A stretch of 35,361 nucleotides of DNA from Candidatus Krumholzibacteriota bacterium. GTDB lineage: Bacteria > Krumholzibacteriota > Krumholzibacteriia > JACNKJ01. The stretch is taken from the NCBI GenBank assembly GCA_016933175.1, contig JAFGBK010000139.1, positions 1 through 35,361 of the forward strand. The letters run 5' to 3'. Below the pieces are notes generated by a model. It did not search any database and was not told where the DNA came from. It saw nothing but the letters and a program-made list of their open reading frames with translations. Made by a program: the position numbers and the translations under genes. Shown one piece after another: positions 1 to 10,500 of this stretch (position 1 is its first letter; each line of letters opens with the position of its first letter).

Positions 1-104
1 CTGTCTTTTCCCGAAAGAACGAGGTCGCTGGGCGTTCCGGGCGGATTTCGTCCGCTCCACAGGCCCGTGACCGGTGCATCTCCAGTCACGATAAAGGGGG
101 ACCC

Positions 105-1133
105 ATGCGCGGACCTGCCTGCCACGGACCCGCCCGCGCCGCCTTCCTCGCCGTCCTGGGCCTCGCGCTCCTGGGCGGCGTTCTCGTTCCCGCGGCAGCG
201 GCCGCCTGGATCGAGGGCGACGCGACGATCCTGACACTGGACGAGGCCCTGCCGGCCCTGCGCGCCGGCCTCGACGCCTCCGTGACCACGTCGCTGCCGG
301 GCGACACGCCGGTCCTGCTGCCCGCGGGCGCGGATCCGGCGGACGTCAAGGCCCTGCGGGCGGCCCTGGTCCTGAGCGGCCTGGCCCTGACCGGCGAGCG
401 CGGCGCGCAGGCCGTGACCCGGCCCCACGCCTACAGCGACGCCGAGCGGGCCGCGCGGCGCCGCTACGACGTGTCGCCCCAGGCTCCCGGCCGCGGCGCG
501 GACGGCGCCATCGAGCGCGGCGGGGCGCTGCTCTACGGCCGGCTCCTGGCGCCCCCCTTCCGCGTGGAGGCCGCCGCCGGCGCCGTGCTCGTCAACGGCG
601 TGACGATCTATCCCTCGCCGGGGCCCTCGACGCCGCCGCCGGCGGTCTCGGCGGCCGACGAGGAGGCCTTCGCGTTGCTCAACGCGGCCATCGAGGGCTA
701 CCACCGCGACCGCGGCGCGCTGGGCGCCGCCCTGGCCCGCGATCGCTGCCGCGCGGCCCTGGCCGCGCTGCCAGGCGTCACGGGCGCCGCGTGGCGCGGC
801 GAGGACGAGATCGTCATGACGCGCGCGGACGGCAGCGAGGAGGGCATCACGCTGGCGCCCCGCTTCCGCGAGGCCGAGCCGCCCACGCCCGAGGAGGTGG
901 CTGCGCACATGGCGGCCACGGCCGAGGACCTGGCCGCGGCGCTGGCCGCGGGGCACACGGTCGTCGCCGGCGCCACCTACCTGCTCACCGTCGACGAGAT
1001 CGGCGCGGCGGCCCTGCGCGCCCGCCTCGAGGAGATTCTGGCCGCGGCCGAGCCCGAGGCCCTCACCCTGGTCCGCCTGCAGGCCCGTCTGGGCCACCGC
1101 GACGCGGCCGCCGACCTGCTCTACGCCCGCTAA
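105..1133 (+). CDS. Secreted hypothetical protein
   Basis: A 342-residue protein I do not recognise. The ATG follows an AAAGGGGG ribosome site. Residues 1-35 look like an export signal: a short N-terminal stretch, a long Ala/Leu/Val-rich core, then Ala-rich residues ending near Ala-Trp. The mature part is alanine-rich, with a proline-rich linker around residues 168-180 (PSPGPSTPPP) separating two parts. The C-terminal half is mostly predicted helix with many charged residues. There is no catalytic motif, membrane segment or Cys pattern. It ends 15 bases before the next gene, which has its own good ribosome site, so the two are probably co-transcribed. A shared role in the envelope or outside the cell is inference only. 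The frame is favoured by the ribosome site, signal peptide and GC-rich third codon positions. Confidence 0.75.
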   Translation: MRGPACHGPARAAFLAVLGLALLGGVLVPAAAAAWIEGDATILTLDEALPALRAGLDASVTTSLPGDTPVLLPAGADPADVKALRAALVLSGLALTGERGAQAVTRPHAYSDAERAARRRYDVSPQAPGRGADGAIERGGALLYGRLLAPPFRVEAAAGAVLVNGVTIYPSPGPSTPPPAVSAADEEAFALLNAAIEGYHRDRGALGAALARDRCRAALAALPGVTGAAWRGEDEIVMTRADGSEEGITLAPRFREAEPPTPEEVAAHMAATAEDLAAALAAGHTVVAGATYLLTVDEIGAAALRARLEEILAAAEPEALTLVRLQARLGHRDAAADLLYAR

Positions 1134-1148
1134 CCGGAGGGGGACGCC

Positions 1149-4100
1149 ATGCGTGCACGAAACAGCCTGCCGATCCTGCTGCTGACGGCGCTCGTCCTCC
1201 TGCCCGCCCTCGCCTGGGCGGGTGCCAACGAGACGCCGGGCAAGGACAAGAAGCCCCATCGCTTCGGCTGCTACCAGACCAACCTCTGGGAGTTCGGCCT
1301 GACCGACTGGGCCATCTTCGACATCTACGTCTGCGACCTGCAGCACTACGCCCGCGGCACCACCTATTGCGACTGGAGCCTGGACGCCTCCGAGGGCGGC
1401 GCCGGCGTGTGGAACTACTTCACCTTCTGCACCGACCGCCGCCACGACGTCATGCTGATGACGGGCCACGGCGTGAGCGCGCCGCGGACCGTCGTCGCGC
1501 AGTTCAGGTGGAACACCGCGGGCCGGGCGGCGCGGGACTCGATCTTCAACTACTACAACGGCATCCTGCCCGGCTGCCTGGTCAAGCGGGACTACCCCTC
1601 CGACGGGGACTGCTCCATCGAGGTCAACCAGACCTTCTACACGAACTACTTCCAGACCGACCAGGCCTTCTGCTGGTGGGCCACCTGCTACTCGTCGAAG
1701 CTGAGCATGACCGGCGCCGCCGAGGCGCGGGCCTTCCTCGGCTACGACAATTCCGTCCTCGGCTCCAAGTGCAACTGCGACCAGCGCACGGTGCTCCGGC
1801 GCATGAACGGCTGGGAGGGCCAGGACAAGCGGCCGCTGTCCCAGGCCATCAGCAACATCAACGGCATCTGCCCGCCGGGCGGCGCGCGCCTGGTGGCGGC
1901 GGGGGCGCTCAACACGGTGCTCTCGCCCTCGGTGCTCGAGTGGCAGCCCCAGGGCATCGTCTGCACGATCACGCCGGGCTGGGTGAAGTTCGACACCAGC
2001 ATGGACACGGACATCGCGCCCGAAACCGTGGTGAAGGCCTACGGCGACGGCTATCTCACCGGCCACGCCTGGAGCGGGGACGACCGCATCGACTACCTGG
2101 TGATTCCCACCACCGCCGAGCCGGTCATCTTCTACGACGTCATCGAGAGCAAGGCCAAGAGCAAGGCCGACAACGCGCGCCTGGACGGCAACACCATGCC
2201 GCGGATCAACGCCTACGGCCCCAACCGCGACGACTTCGTCTGGCTCACGATCTGCCCGTCCCTGCCCGTCGACTACCCGCGGCCGCTCTACCCCGTCCCG
2301 GATCCCGTGACGCCCACCTATCCCGGCGCCCCGACGCGGCTGGTGACGCCGGTCACCAACCTGACGGGTGTCACGCAGACGGTGATGGTCACGCTGACCG
2401 ACGACGCGGGCTGGTATGCCGGCTCGCCCCAGGTCCAGCTCATGGCCGACGGCGAGGCCCATGTCTTCACCTGGGACGTGGACGTGCCCGCCGGCACGCT
2501 GCCCGGCACCACCGATGCCGTCCACGTGACGGTGACCGTGGAGGGAGGCGTGCCCCAGACGGCCGCCGGCATCATCACCGTCGACGCGCCCATGCTGATA
2601 AACCTGGCCGGGCCCACCGTGCTGCGGCCGGCGTCGGATCCCGAGGACTGGCAGGAACTCCTCGTGCACCTGGAGAATCCGTCACCCGACACGACGAGGC
2701 TGACCGGCCCCACCATCCTGGACGACCTGGGCTGGCCCAACCACCACAGCTGGCCCGACCCGCTGACCCTGCCGCCCAGCACCGCCGAGACGGAGACCCT
2801 GCGCCTGCTGGTGCCCGTGGGGACTCCTCCCGGGACGGCGAACAACCTGCGCCTGGAGGGAGACCTCGACGGCGAGTTCTGGACCTTCGACCTCGGCCGG
2901 GTCAGCGTCGGTCTGCCCCTGGACGTCGGCGCGCCCCAGCCCGAGGCCTGCGTGCCCGGCAACTCCGACGCGATGCTGCGGGCGACGGTGACCAACCGCT
3001 CGGAGGCGAACGGCTACAACGTCGCTGTCACGGCCTTCGAGTCCCACGGCTTCCCGGTCATCACCGGTTCGCCGCTGGCGCTGCCGCCGGCGGGCACGGC
3101 GACACTGGAGATCGCCATCGCGATCCCGCCGGATCCGACCCTGGTGGGGGAGACCGGCCTGGTGACGGTCATCCTCGAGGATCCCGGCTCCGGCCTCGCC
3201 TTCGAGACGGCGCTGGGCTACGCCATCGCGCCGGCCGTCACGGTGGCGGGCCTGGAGCCGCCGCCCGTCCTCTACACGGGCACCCTCGACGGTCCCTTCA
3301 CGTGGCCCTTCACCCTGACCAACGAGTCGGACATGGAGCTGATGGGCACGGCGACCTTCATGGCCGGCGGCCTGGCGGTGACGCCGCCCAGCATTGATTT
3401 CTTCTTCGGGCCGGGCAGCGATCCCTTCGAGGGGCAGGTGGCCGTCCAGGTGCCGCCGGAGTTCCCGGCGGGCGTCATCGAGCCCGGGATGCTGACGATC
3501 GTCACCGACACGGGTATCGGCGACCAGACGGTCGCGTTCGACGTGCCGGTGCAACCGCCCGTCGCGGTGGATATGATCCGCCGCGCCGTGGCGGGATTCC
3601 CGAACACGCCCGGCACCATCACGGCCGTCATCGAGAACCTGCGGCCGGCCGCGGACATGCACGTGGACTGGGACTGGTGGGACGAGCACGGCTTCCTGGT
3701 GGATCCCGTCGCCGGCATGAGCGATCTGCCGCCGGCGGCGCAGGAGACCCTGCGCGTGGACTACGTCATCCCCGTGCCCGATCCCGGCTTCGCCACCACG
3801 GTGATGGACTCGGACTCCGTGGCCCTCAACCTGCACCTGCTGGGCGACACGGGCCTGCCCGTGGAGGCCATGGGCAGCATCTGGCTGATGGTGTTGGCGG
3901 AGGGCGGCACGCCGGTGCCCGAAGGCGGGACGCCCGCGCCGACCAAGCTCCTCGCCAACTTCCCCAATCCCTTCAACCCGACCACCCTGGTGCGCTTCCA
4001 CCTGGCCGAGCCCGGCGCGGCGCGCCTGGTCGTCATCGACGTGACCGGTCGCCGCGTGGCGACGCTCTTCGACGGCCCGCTGGCGGCCGGCGTCCACGAG

Positions 4101-4214
4101 CGGCGCTGGGACGGCCGCGACGACGCCGGCAATCCCGTGGCCAGCGGCGTCTACTTGGTCCGCCTGGAGACGGACGCCGGGCGCTGGGCCCAGAAGGCGG
4201 TGCTGGTGAGATAG
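1149..4214 (+). CDS. Secreted multidomain protein with C-terminal FlgD-Ig-like sorting domain
   Basis: A 1021-residue exported protein. The start follows CCGGAGGGGG, and residues 1-25 form a clear signal peptide (ILLLTALVLLPALAWA). Residues about 35-370 form a Cys-rich domain of unknown family; its many cysteines suggest disulfides. Residues about 390-930 read as successive beta-rich Ig-like (NEW3/CARDB-type) domains with repeated phrases such as 'VTNLTGVTQTVMVTL' and 'PAGTATLEIAI'. Residues about 934-1021 are a FlgD-Ig-like domain starting FPNPFNPTT and ending GVYLVRLETDAG plus a basic end, the sorting tag of type IX-like secreted proteins in FCB and related phyla. No T9SS gene is in this window. 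The protein is probably displayed on the cell surface. No catalytic motif was seen in the Cys-rich part, so its binding or enzymatic role is unknown. Confidence 0.88.
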   Translation: MRARNSLPILLLTALVLLPALAWAGANETPGKDKKPHRFGCYQTNLWEFGLTDWAIFDIYVCDLQHYARGTTYCDWSLDASEGGAGVWNYFTFCTDRRHDVMLMTGHGVSAPRTVVAQFRWNTAGRAARDSIFNYYNGILPGCLVKRDYPSDGDCSIEVNQTFYTNYFQTDQAFCWWATCYSSKLSMTGAAEARAFLGYDNSVLGSKCNCDQRTVLRRMNGWEGQDKRPLSQAISNINGICPPGGARLVAAGALNTVLSPSVLEWQPQGIVCTITPGWVKFDTSMDTDIAPETVVKAYGDGYLTGHAWSGDDRIDYLVIPTTAEPVIFYDVIESKAKSKADNARLDGNTMPRINAYGPNRDDFVWLTICPSLPVDYPRPLYPVPDPVTPTYPGAPTRLVTPVTNLTGVTQTVMVTLTDDAGWYAGSPQVQLMADGEAHVFTWDVDVPAGTLPGTTDAVHVTVTVEGGVPQTAAGIITVDAPMLINLAGPTVLRPASDPEDWQELLVHLENPSPDTTRLTGPTILDDLGWPNHHSWPDPLTLPPSTAETETLRLLVPVGTPPGTANNLRLEGDLDGEFWTFDLGRVSVGLPLDVGAPQPEACVPGNSDAMLRATVTNRSEANGYNVAVTAFESHGFPVITGSPLALPPAGTATLEIAIAIPPDPTLVGETGLVTVILEDPGSGLAFETALGYAIAPAVTVAGLEPPPVLYTGTLDGPFTWPFTLTNESDMELMGTATFMAGGLAVTPPSIDFFFGPGSDPFEGQVAVQVPPEFPAGVIEPGMLTIVTDTGIGDQTVAFDVPVQPPVAVDMIRRAVAGFPNTPGTITAVIENLRPAADMHVDWDWWDEHGFLVDPVAGMSDLPPAAQETLRVDYVIPVPDPGFATTVMDSDSVALNLHLLGDTGLPVEAMGSIWLMVLAEGGTPVPEGGTPAPTKLLANFPNPFNPTTLVRFHLAEPGAARLVVIDVTGRRVATLFDGPLAAGVHERRWDGRDDAGNPVASGVYLVRLETDAGRWAQKAVLVR

Positions 4215-4227
4215 ACGCCGGCGGCGC

Positions 4228-5586
4228 TCAGTCGGCGTCCTCGAGGATGCGCTCGATGGCGTCGGGGCTGATGCCCAGGGCCAGGGCGGCCTTGGCGCGG
4301 TCGTCGGCGAAGAAGGCCAGGGTGCGCTCCACGTGCTCGCGCTGGACCTCCTTGAGGGGCCGCAGGTGGAAGCGCTCGGGGCGCCGCCCGCCCGAGAGCA
4401 GGATGTCCCGCAGGTAGGGCGAGAGGGCATCGACGCCGATGCGCGTGCCCGTGGCGTTGCGGTAGGCGTTGGCGATGACGTCGCGCAGCTCCTGCAGGTT
4501 GCCCGGCCAGTCGTAGCCCTGGAGCAGCTCCAGGAACTCGGGCTCGAGAACGGGCGTTTCGCCGCCGTCGGACTCGGCCTCGCGGCCCAGGAAGAAGCCG
4601 GCGATCAGGGGCAGGTCCGCGATCCGCTCGCTCAGGGTGGGCAGCTCGATGGAGTGCACCATCAGGTGGTAAAGCAGATCGCGGTCGAAGGAGTCCTTGA
4701 AGGCCTCCCCGGTCAGGTCGTGGCGCGAGGCGGCGATGACGCGCACGTCGATCTCCCGCACCCGGGTGGAGGATTCGCGGTAGAACTCACCCGACTGGAT
4801 GACGCGGTTGAGCCGGATCTGCATGGGCCGGCTCAGGCTCTCGATGCTGTTGATGTAGAGGGTGCCGCCGGACGCCTGCTCCAGGAAGCCGGGCAGCTCC
4901 TCGCGCTCGCCCTTCCAGTCGCGGCCCTGGCCGAAGAACTCCGCGGGCAGCTGCTCGATGTCGTGAGCGGCGGCGTCCACGGCCACGAAGGGCCCCTCGC
5001 GCCGCGGGCTGACGGCGTGGATGGCCCGGGCCAGCGACTTCTTGCCCGTGCCGCGGTCGCCGAGGATCAGGACACTCAAGTCGCCGGCGGCCATCTTCTC
5101 CACCTGGTGGAACAGGCGGATCATGGCCGGGTCGCGAGTGGGCAGATGGTCGAAGGCCTCCTTGTGGGCCAGGTCCTCGCGCTTGAGCTGCGCCGGCATC
5201 TGGCTGAGGGAGCGGTGGAGCGTGCGGTGCTGGATGGCCTTGTCCAGGACCTCGAGCAGGGTCTCGTCGTCGGCGGGCTTGGTCAGGTAGTCGAAGGCGC
5301 CCAGCTTGAGGGCCCGCACCGCCAGATCGACGTCGTTGACGCCCGTCAGCACGATGATGGGCGTGGCCAGCCCCCGCTCGTGGGCGAGCTTGAGCACATC
5401 CATGCCGCTCAGGTTGGGCATGTCCATGTCCAGCAGGATGGCGTCGAAGGCCTCCCGTTCCAGCAGCTCCGGGATCTCCCGCGAGTCGTTGACGACGGTG
5501 GCCTCGTAGGCCTCCGTCTGCGCGAGGAAGACCATCAGGTAGTTGGTGACGGCGATGTCGTCGTCGGCGATCAGCACTTTCCGCAT
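4228..5586 (-). CDS. NtrC-family response regulator with degenerate AAA+ domain
   Basis: A 452-residue protein built as receiver (1-120), sigma-54-activator AAA+ domain (about 145-395) and C-terminal helical region (410-452) like a weak Fis-type HTH. The receiver is intact: acid pocket D8/D9, phospho-acceptor D53 in LLDMDMP, T81 and K103. The AAA+ part keeps Walker A (GDRGTGKK, 176-183), the arginine-finger region (FDRDLLYHL) and DWPGN. It lacks the GAFTGA loop that contacts sigma-54 (about 219-226 reads FGQGRDWK). Walker B reads GTLYINSIE where active relatives have GTLFLDEIG, so both acidic residues are lost. It probably cannot hydrolyse ATP or open sigma-54 promoters and may act by phosphorylation-dependent binding. 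The start has GAGGAG upstream. It lies 25 bases after the histidine kinase, its likely partner, and is the last gene of the redox operon. Confidence 0.9.
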   Translation of the reverse strand: MRKVLIADDDIAVTNYLMVFLAQTEAYEATVVNDSREIPELLEREAFDAILLDMDMPNLSGMDVLKLAHERGLATPIIVLTGVNDVDLAVRALKLGAFDYLTKPADDETLLEVLDKAIQHRTLHRSLSQMPAQLKREDLAHKEAFDHLPTRDPAMIRLFHQVEKMAAGDLSVLILGDRGTGKKSLARAIHAVSPRREGPFVAVDAAAHDIEQLPAEFFGQGRDWKGEREELPGFLEQASGGTLYINSIESLSRPMQIRLNRVIQSGEFYRESSTRVREIDVRVIAASRHDLTGEAFKDSFDRDLLYHLMVHSIELPTLSERIADLPLIAGFFLGREAESDGGETPVLEPEFLELLQGYDWPGNLQELRDVIANAYRNATGTRIGVDALSPYLRDILLSGGRRPERFHLRPLKEVQREHVERTLAFFADDRAKAALALGISPDAIERILEDAD

Positions 5587-5611
5587 CGTCGCTCCTCGGC
5601 GTGCCGCCCCC

Positions 5612-7537
5612 CTAGCCCTCGGCGGGCCCCTGGCGCAGCGGCAGCGTGATGGTGAAGGTGGTGCCCTGGCCGGGCTGGCTGCTGACCGTGATGCGGCCGC
5701 GGTGCTCCTCGATGATGCGGTAGACGATGGACAGGCCCAGCCCCGTGCCGCCCTTCGCGCGCTTGGTGGTGAAGAAGGGGTCGAAGATCTGCCGCAGGGT
5801 GCGCTCGCTCATGCCCTTGCCGTCGTCGGCCACGGTGATGACCACGTCGTCGCCCTCGCGGCGCGTGCCGACCGTGATGGTGCCGCGCCGGTCCTCGGGC
5901 ATGGCCTGGCTGGCGTTGATGATCAGGTTGATGAGCACCTGCTCGAGCTTCTGGGCGTTGCCCGTGAAGGGCGGCAGCTCGGCGGCCAGGTCCAGCTCGA
6001 TGTCCGCGAACTTGTGGACCTGGTTGTGGGCGAGGCGCGCGCTCTCGTCGATGACCGTGTTGACGTCCACCTGGTCGATGAGCTGGCCCTCGTCCTTGCG
6101 GGCGAAGCGCTTGAGGGCATCGACGATGCGCTTGATGCGCTCGGAACCGTTGGCCATGTCGCTGATGAGCGTGCCGACGTGGCTGCGGAAGAAGTCGTAC
6201 TTGAGGCGGGCGATCTTCAGGTCGGGGTGCGCGGCCGCGTGGGCGTCGAGGATGGGCAGGATGTCGTCCATGGCCTGCTGCATGATCTTGATGTTGCCGC
6301 GGATGAACTGGTTCGGGTTGTTGATCTCGTGGCCGATGCCGCTCACCAGCTGGCCCAGCGACGCCAGCTTGTCCGCCTGCTGGAGCTGCTGCTCGTAGGT
6401 CTTCTTGTAGGTGACGTCCCGGTAGAACTCGATGATGCCGTCGACCTCGTGCTGCTTGTTGAAGATGGGCATGGCGTTGACCTCGAAGTGCTGGTCGCCA
6501 TGCCGCACTTCCAGGGTGATGGGGGCCTTCTCGCGGATGATCCGCTTCAGGCGGCAGTCCATGCAGGGCGTGTCGCTGTCGAAGAAGGTCTTGTGGCACT
6601 TGCTGCCCGTCGGCACGGCCTTCCGGTTCGTCATGATGACGTTCCGGTTGCGGTCGATGATGGCCACCATGTCGGGGATCGCCTCGAACATGGTCTGCAG
6701 GCGGGACTGGCTCTCCTCGAAGCCGCCCTTGAGGCGGTCGAGGTAGGAGTTGACCGTGGACAGCTTGGCGCGCTCGTCGTCCAGCTGGCTGCGCTTGACG
6801 GCCAGGGTCTCCGAGAGCTGCTTGCGGTCCAGGGCCAGGTTGAGCAGGCGCGCGATCTCGTCCAGCAGCCGTTGCTCGTCGGGCAGGGTGGCCAGGGACA
6901 CGTCGTCGTAGCCCACCATCAGCTCGCCGCGGGCCTCGCCGCCGACGACCAGGTCGGCGCGGAGGATCTGCGCGCCGGCCGGCCGCTCGCCGTACTCCTC
7001 GCCGAGGTAGCTGGCGAAGACCACGGCGTGGTCGGGATACTGCATGCCCTCGCGCATGTAGCGCGGGAAGCCGGCGAAGAACTCGGCGATGGAGGGCGAG
7101 ACTTCCACCCATTCGGCCACGGCGTAGAGGCAGGCCAGCTCCTTGGCCCGCTCCATGTAGCTGGCCTCGCCGAGGCCGGCCAGGGAGTGCAGCTCCGGCG
7201 GATGGTTGCCCCAGAGCATGATCAGGGGCTCATCCTCGTTCTCGGCCAGGGCGATCCTGAGGGGCAGGACCGGCGCCGCGTCGCTGAGCTTCCAGAAGGA
7301 CGTCCCGCTCATCTCGCCCGCTTCGGCGCGCGCCAGGGCCTCGGAGAGGGGTTCGCGCGTCCGTTCGGGCAGCAGCTCGGCCAGCGCACGGCCCGCCACC
7401 GCAGCGGGCTCCCAGCCGCACTGCACGGCCAGGGCGTCGTTCACGTGCAGGACACGCCGCTCGCCGTCGAGGACGAGCAGGTAGTCGAAGATGGCGTCGA
7501 AGAGGCGGAAGGCCCGCTCCAGGGTGATGGCGCCCAT
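5612..7537 (-). CDS. PAS-domain sensor histidine kinase
   Basis: A 641-residue predicted cytosolic kinase with no membrane segments. Order: N-terminal PAS (about 5-110), GAF-like region (about 130-240), coiled coil (about 240-285), second PAS (about 283-378), HisKA with H403 in GIGHEINNP, then HATPase with N-box LINLIINAS (N537/N541), G1 DDGKG (571-575) and G2 GGTGLGLS (596-603). The second PAS holds three cysteines (C314, C325, C328) in a pattern seen in some PAS sensors with metal or redox roles; redox sensing is inference, supported by the Fe-S oxidoreductase genes just upstream. The ATG has AGGAGGG seven bases before it. It is 54 bases after the fused oxidoreductase gene and 25 bases before the response regulator it probably phosphorylates. 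Confidence 0.93.
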   Translation of the reverse strand: MGAITLERAFRLFDAIFDYLLVLDGERRVLHVNDALAVQCGWEPAAVAGRALAELLPERTREPLSEALARAEAGEMSGTSFWKLSDAAPVLPLRIALAENEDEPLIMLWGNHPPELHSLAGLGEASYMERAKELACLYAVAEWVEVSPSIAEFFAGFPRYMREGMQYPDHAVVFASYLGEEYGERPAGAQILRADLVVGGEARGELMVGYDDVSLATLPDEQRLLDEIARLLNLALDRKQLSETLAVKRSQLDDERAKLSTVNSYLDRLKGGFEESQSRLQTMFEAIPDMVAIIDRNRNVIMTNRKAVPTGSKCHKTFFDSDTPCMDCRLKRIIREKAPITLEVRHGDQHFEVNAMPIFNKQHEVDGIIEFYRDVTYKKTYEQQLQQADKLASLGQLVSGIGHEINNPNQFIRGNIKIMQQAMDDILPILDAHAAAHPDLKIARLKYDFFRSHVGTLISDMANGSERIKRIVDALKRFARKDEGQLIDQVDVNTVIDESARLAHNQVHKFADIELDLAAELPPFTGNAQKLEQVLINLIINASQAMPEDRRGTITVGTRREGDDVVITVADDGKGMSERTLRQIFDPFFTTKRAKGGTGLGLSIVYRIIEEHRGRITVSSQPGQGTTFTITLPLRQGPAEG

Positions 7538-7591
7538 CGTGTTCCCTCCTCGCGGCGCACGGGCCGCGCACCGGCGGGCGCGGCCCGGCGC

Positions 7592-10500
7592 CTAGCGGCG
7601 AGCGCCCACGCGGAAGTTCTTGATCCCGATCTCGTGGACGTCGCGCTTGTACTGGGACATGACGGTCAGGGCGGGCGTGCGGGCGCCCGGGTGCGCGTGC
7701 ACGTCGGCAACCACCAGGTTGCCCGTACCGTTCCAGGCAGGCCGCTCGCCGTCGTGGAGGTAGAAGCCCAGGCGGTCACCCAGCGCATCGCGGGCCGCCT
7801 GCCTCAGGGAGCTCTCGATCCCCCCGAAGACGGCGGGCATCTCCAGGTCGAGATGGTCGGCCAGGTTGCGCAGGACCTGCCAGGTCTTGATGCCGCCGGC
7901 CGCCGGCACGGCGGGTGCGAAGCGCAGGGCGCGGCCCTCGAAGTTGCAGCGCGTCCCCTCGCTCTCGAGGAAGGTGCTGCCCGGAATGGCCACGTCGGCG
8001 AAGCCGGTGGTCTCCGTCTCGGCCCAGTCCACGGCGACGAGGAACTCCACGCCGGCGAGCAGCGAGGCCGTGCGATCGTAGCCCATGGGATCCTCGCCGA
8101 CGACCAGGACCGCCTTGATGGCGCCCTCGCGCAGGCGGGCCAGCAGCTCCGCCCGGTCGCGGGCGCCGGGCAGGCGGCCGGCCGGAGCGCGGCCGGGACC
8201 GAAGGACGGGTCGGCGCCCGTCAGCTCCAGGCCGGCGCCGTTGGCGGCCAGGGAGGGCAGGAGCAGGTCGGCCGCCACGCCCTTGGCCCGGAGCAGCAGC
8301 ACCAGGTTGGCCAGGGCCTGCGCGTCGCCGGGGGCCAGGTCGCGCGAGCGGTCCGGGCTGTGCACGACCACCACGCGCCGCGCCTCGCGGATCAGGCGCG
8401 CCGCCTCGCGCAGGCGCTCGGGCGCCACGCCCGTGGCGCTCTCCGTGGCCGCCGGGCCGTAGTCGTGCCCGTCGGCCAGGAAGGCCTCGCCGCCGGGCAG
8501 CTTGGCGACGGCGGCGCGGTCCAGGAAGCCTTCGTCCAGCAGTTGCTGGATGACGCCGTTCCAGAGCAGGGCCGCGCGGCCGCGCATCGGATCCAGGGTC
8601 AGGGAAGCCAGCGGGGCCAGGCCCACCTCGGCCGAGCCGGCCAGCAGCAGGCGGGCGCCCCGGCTCTTGACGGCGTCCACGATCTCCACGCTGAGCACCA
8701 GGTGCTCGGCCTGGGTGTCGCTGTTGTTGCAGATGACCAGGTCGGCCTCCCGCAGCGCCTGCCGGTCCGCCGTGGAGGCAGTGAAGCCCAGCGAGGCGTC
8801 CAGGGCGCCGGCCGCCAGGCCCGTCTCGGCCACGGCCAGGGAGGCCACGTTGTTGGTGCCGAGGCACTCGCGGGCGATGCGGCCGGCCAGGTACATCTCC
8901 TCGTTGGAGAGATCGGGGTAGACGAAGACGGCCGCGGCCTCGGGCCCGTGCTGGCGGACGGCCGCGCGCAGGCCGCGGGCGGCCTCGGCGTAGGCCTCGC
9001 GGAAGCTGATGTCCCGGTGCCGGGCGCCCTCGCGCAGGCGGGGGCGGATCAGCCGCTTGTGGCGGATGAACAGCTCGTTGCCGAAGCGGCCGTAGTGGCA
9101 GAGGTAGTCGCCCGGTGCGCCCGAGGACTCGATCCAGTAGCGGTCGCCGGCGATGCGCTTGACGGTGATCGGGCAGCCGACGGAACAGAAGCCGCAGCGG
9201 GTCTCGGCGCTCTCGGCCGCCAGGGCGGCGCGACCGGGGAAGGGGTACTTGGGCAGCAGGGCGCCGGTGGGGCAGGCGTCGATGCAGTTGCCGCAGGCGA
9301 CGCAGGGCGTGTCCGCCAGCGGCTCGCCGAGCGCCGGCCGCATCTCCGTCTGGAAGCCGCGATTGACCAGGCCCAGGGCGCTGATGGGCAGGACGCGGTC
9401 GCAGGTGCGGATGCAGCGCGCGCACAGGACGCACTTGTTCGGGTCGTAGACGACGTAGGGGTGGCGGTCGTCGATCTTGTGCTTGCGCACGGCGCCCGCG
9501 AAGCGCTCCATGTCGACGCCGTACTCCTCGGCGTAGCGACGCAGCTTGCAGTCGTCGTAGGCCAGGCAGCCACAGGACAGGCAGCGCGCGCTCTCGTGGA
9601 CCATGTCCTCGTGCTCGTAGCCGGTGGCCACCTCGTGGAAGCTGCCCGCCCGCTCCGCGACGGGGATGTCCGGCATGGGGTGGCGCGGGCTCTCCTTGAC
9701 GTCGCCCAGCTCGGCCTGGCCCGGCTTGGACCAGAAGTCCTTGCGGACGATGAAGGGCGCCGCCGCCGGTGTCTCGCCGGACAGGTAGGCGTGGATGGCG
9801 CGGGCGGCCCGCTGGCCGTCGCGGATGGCATCGATGACCACCGTCGGCCCGTCGTCGGCGGCGTCGCCGCCGGCGAAGAGGCCAGGCACGCTGGTGGCCA
9901 TGGTCGCCGTGTCCACCGTGAAGGTCTGCCAGCGGCTGACGGTCGGCGCCTCCTGGTCGCTCGCCAGGATGTCCGCCAAGAGGGGCTCCTGGCCGATGGC
10001 GCTGACGGCGAGGTCGCAGGGCAGCTCGAACTCCGAGCCCTCGAGGGGCACGGGCCGGCGCCGGCCCGAGGCGTCGGGCTCGCCCAGGACCATGCGGATG
10101 CAGCGGAGCGCCTGGAGGCGGCCCGCCGCGCGCACGATGCCCACGGGCGCCGCCAGCTCCATGATCTCGACGCCTTCCTTGATGCAGTCCGCGATCTCCA
10201 GCGCGTCGGCCGGCATCTCCGCCTTGGTGCGCCGGTAGAGGAGGATGACCTTGTCGGCCCCCAGGCGCCAGGAGGTGCGGGCCACGTCCATGGCGGTGTT
10301 GCCGCCGCCCACGACGACGACCGTGCCCGTCACGGGCTGCGGATCCTGGGCCTTCTCCACCAGGAAGTCGGCGCCGGTGACGACGCCCGCGGTGTCGTGC
10401 TCGTGCTCGACGCGCATGGCCTTGCCGCCGAAGGCGCCGGGCGCCAGGAAGACGGCGTCGTGCTTCTCGCGCAGCGCCGCCAGGGTGACGTCGCGGCCCA

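Noticed and set aside
791-3397. 868-residue plus-strand frame overlapping the first two genes
   Set aside because: Arg/Gly/Pro-rich out-of-frame reading; the overlapping frames have signal peptides and a sorting domain.
4214-4239. Hairpin between the converging ends of the second gene and the regulator
   Set aside because: Arms GACGCCG/CGGCGTC with a 12-base loop, no T tract, and one arm inside a coding region; no support as a terminator.
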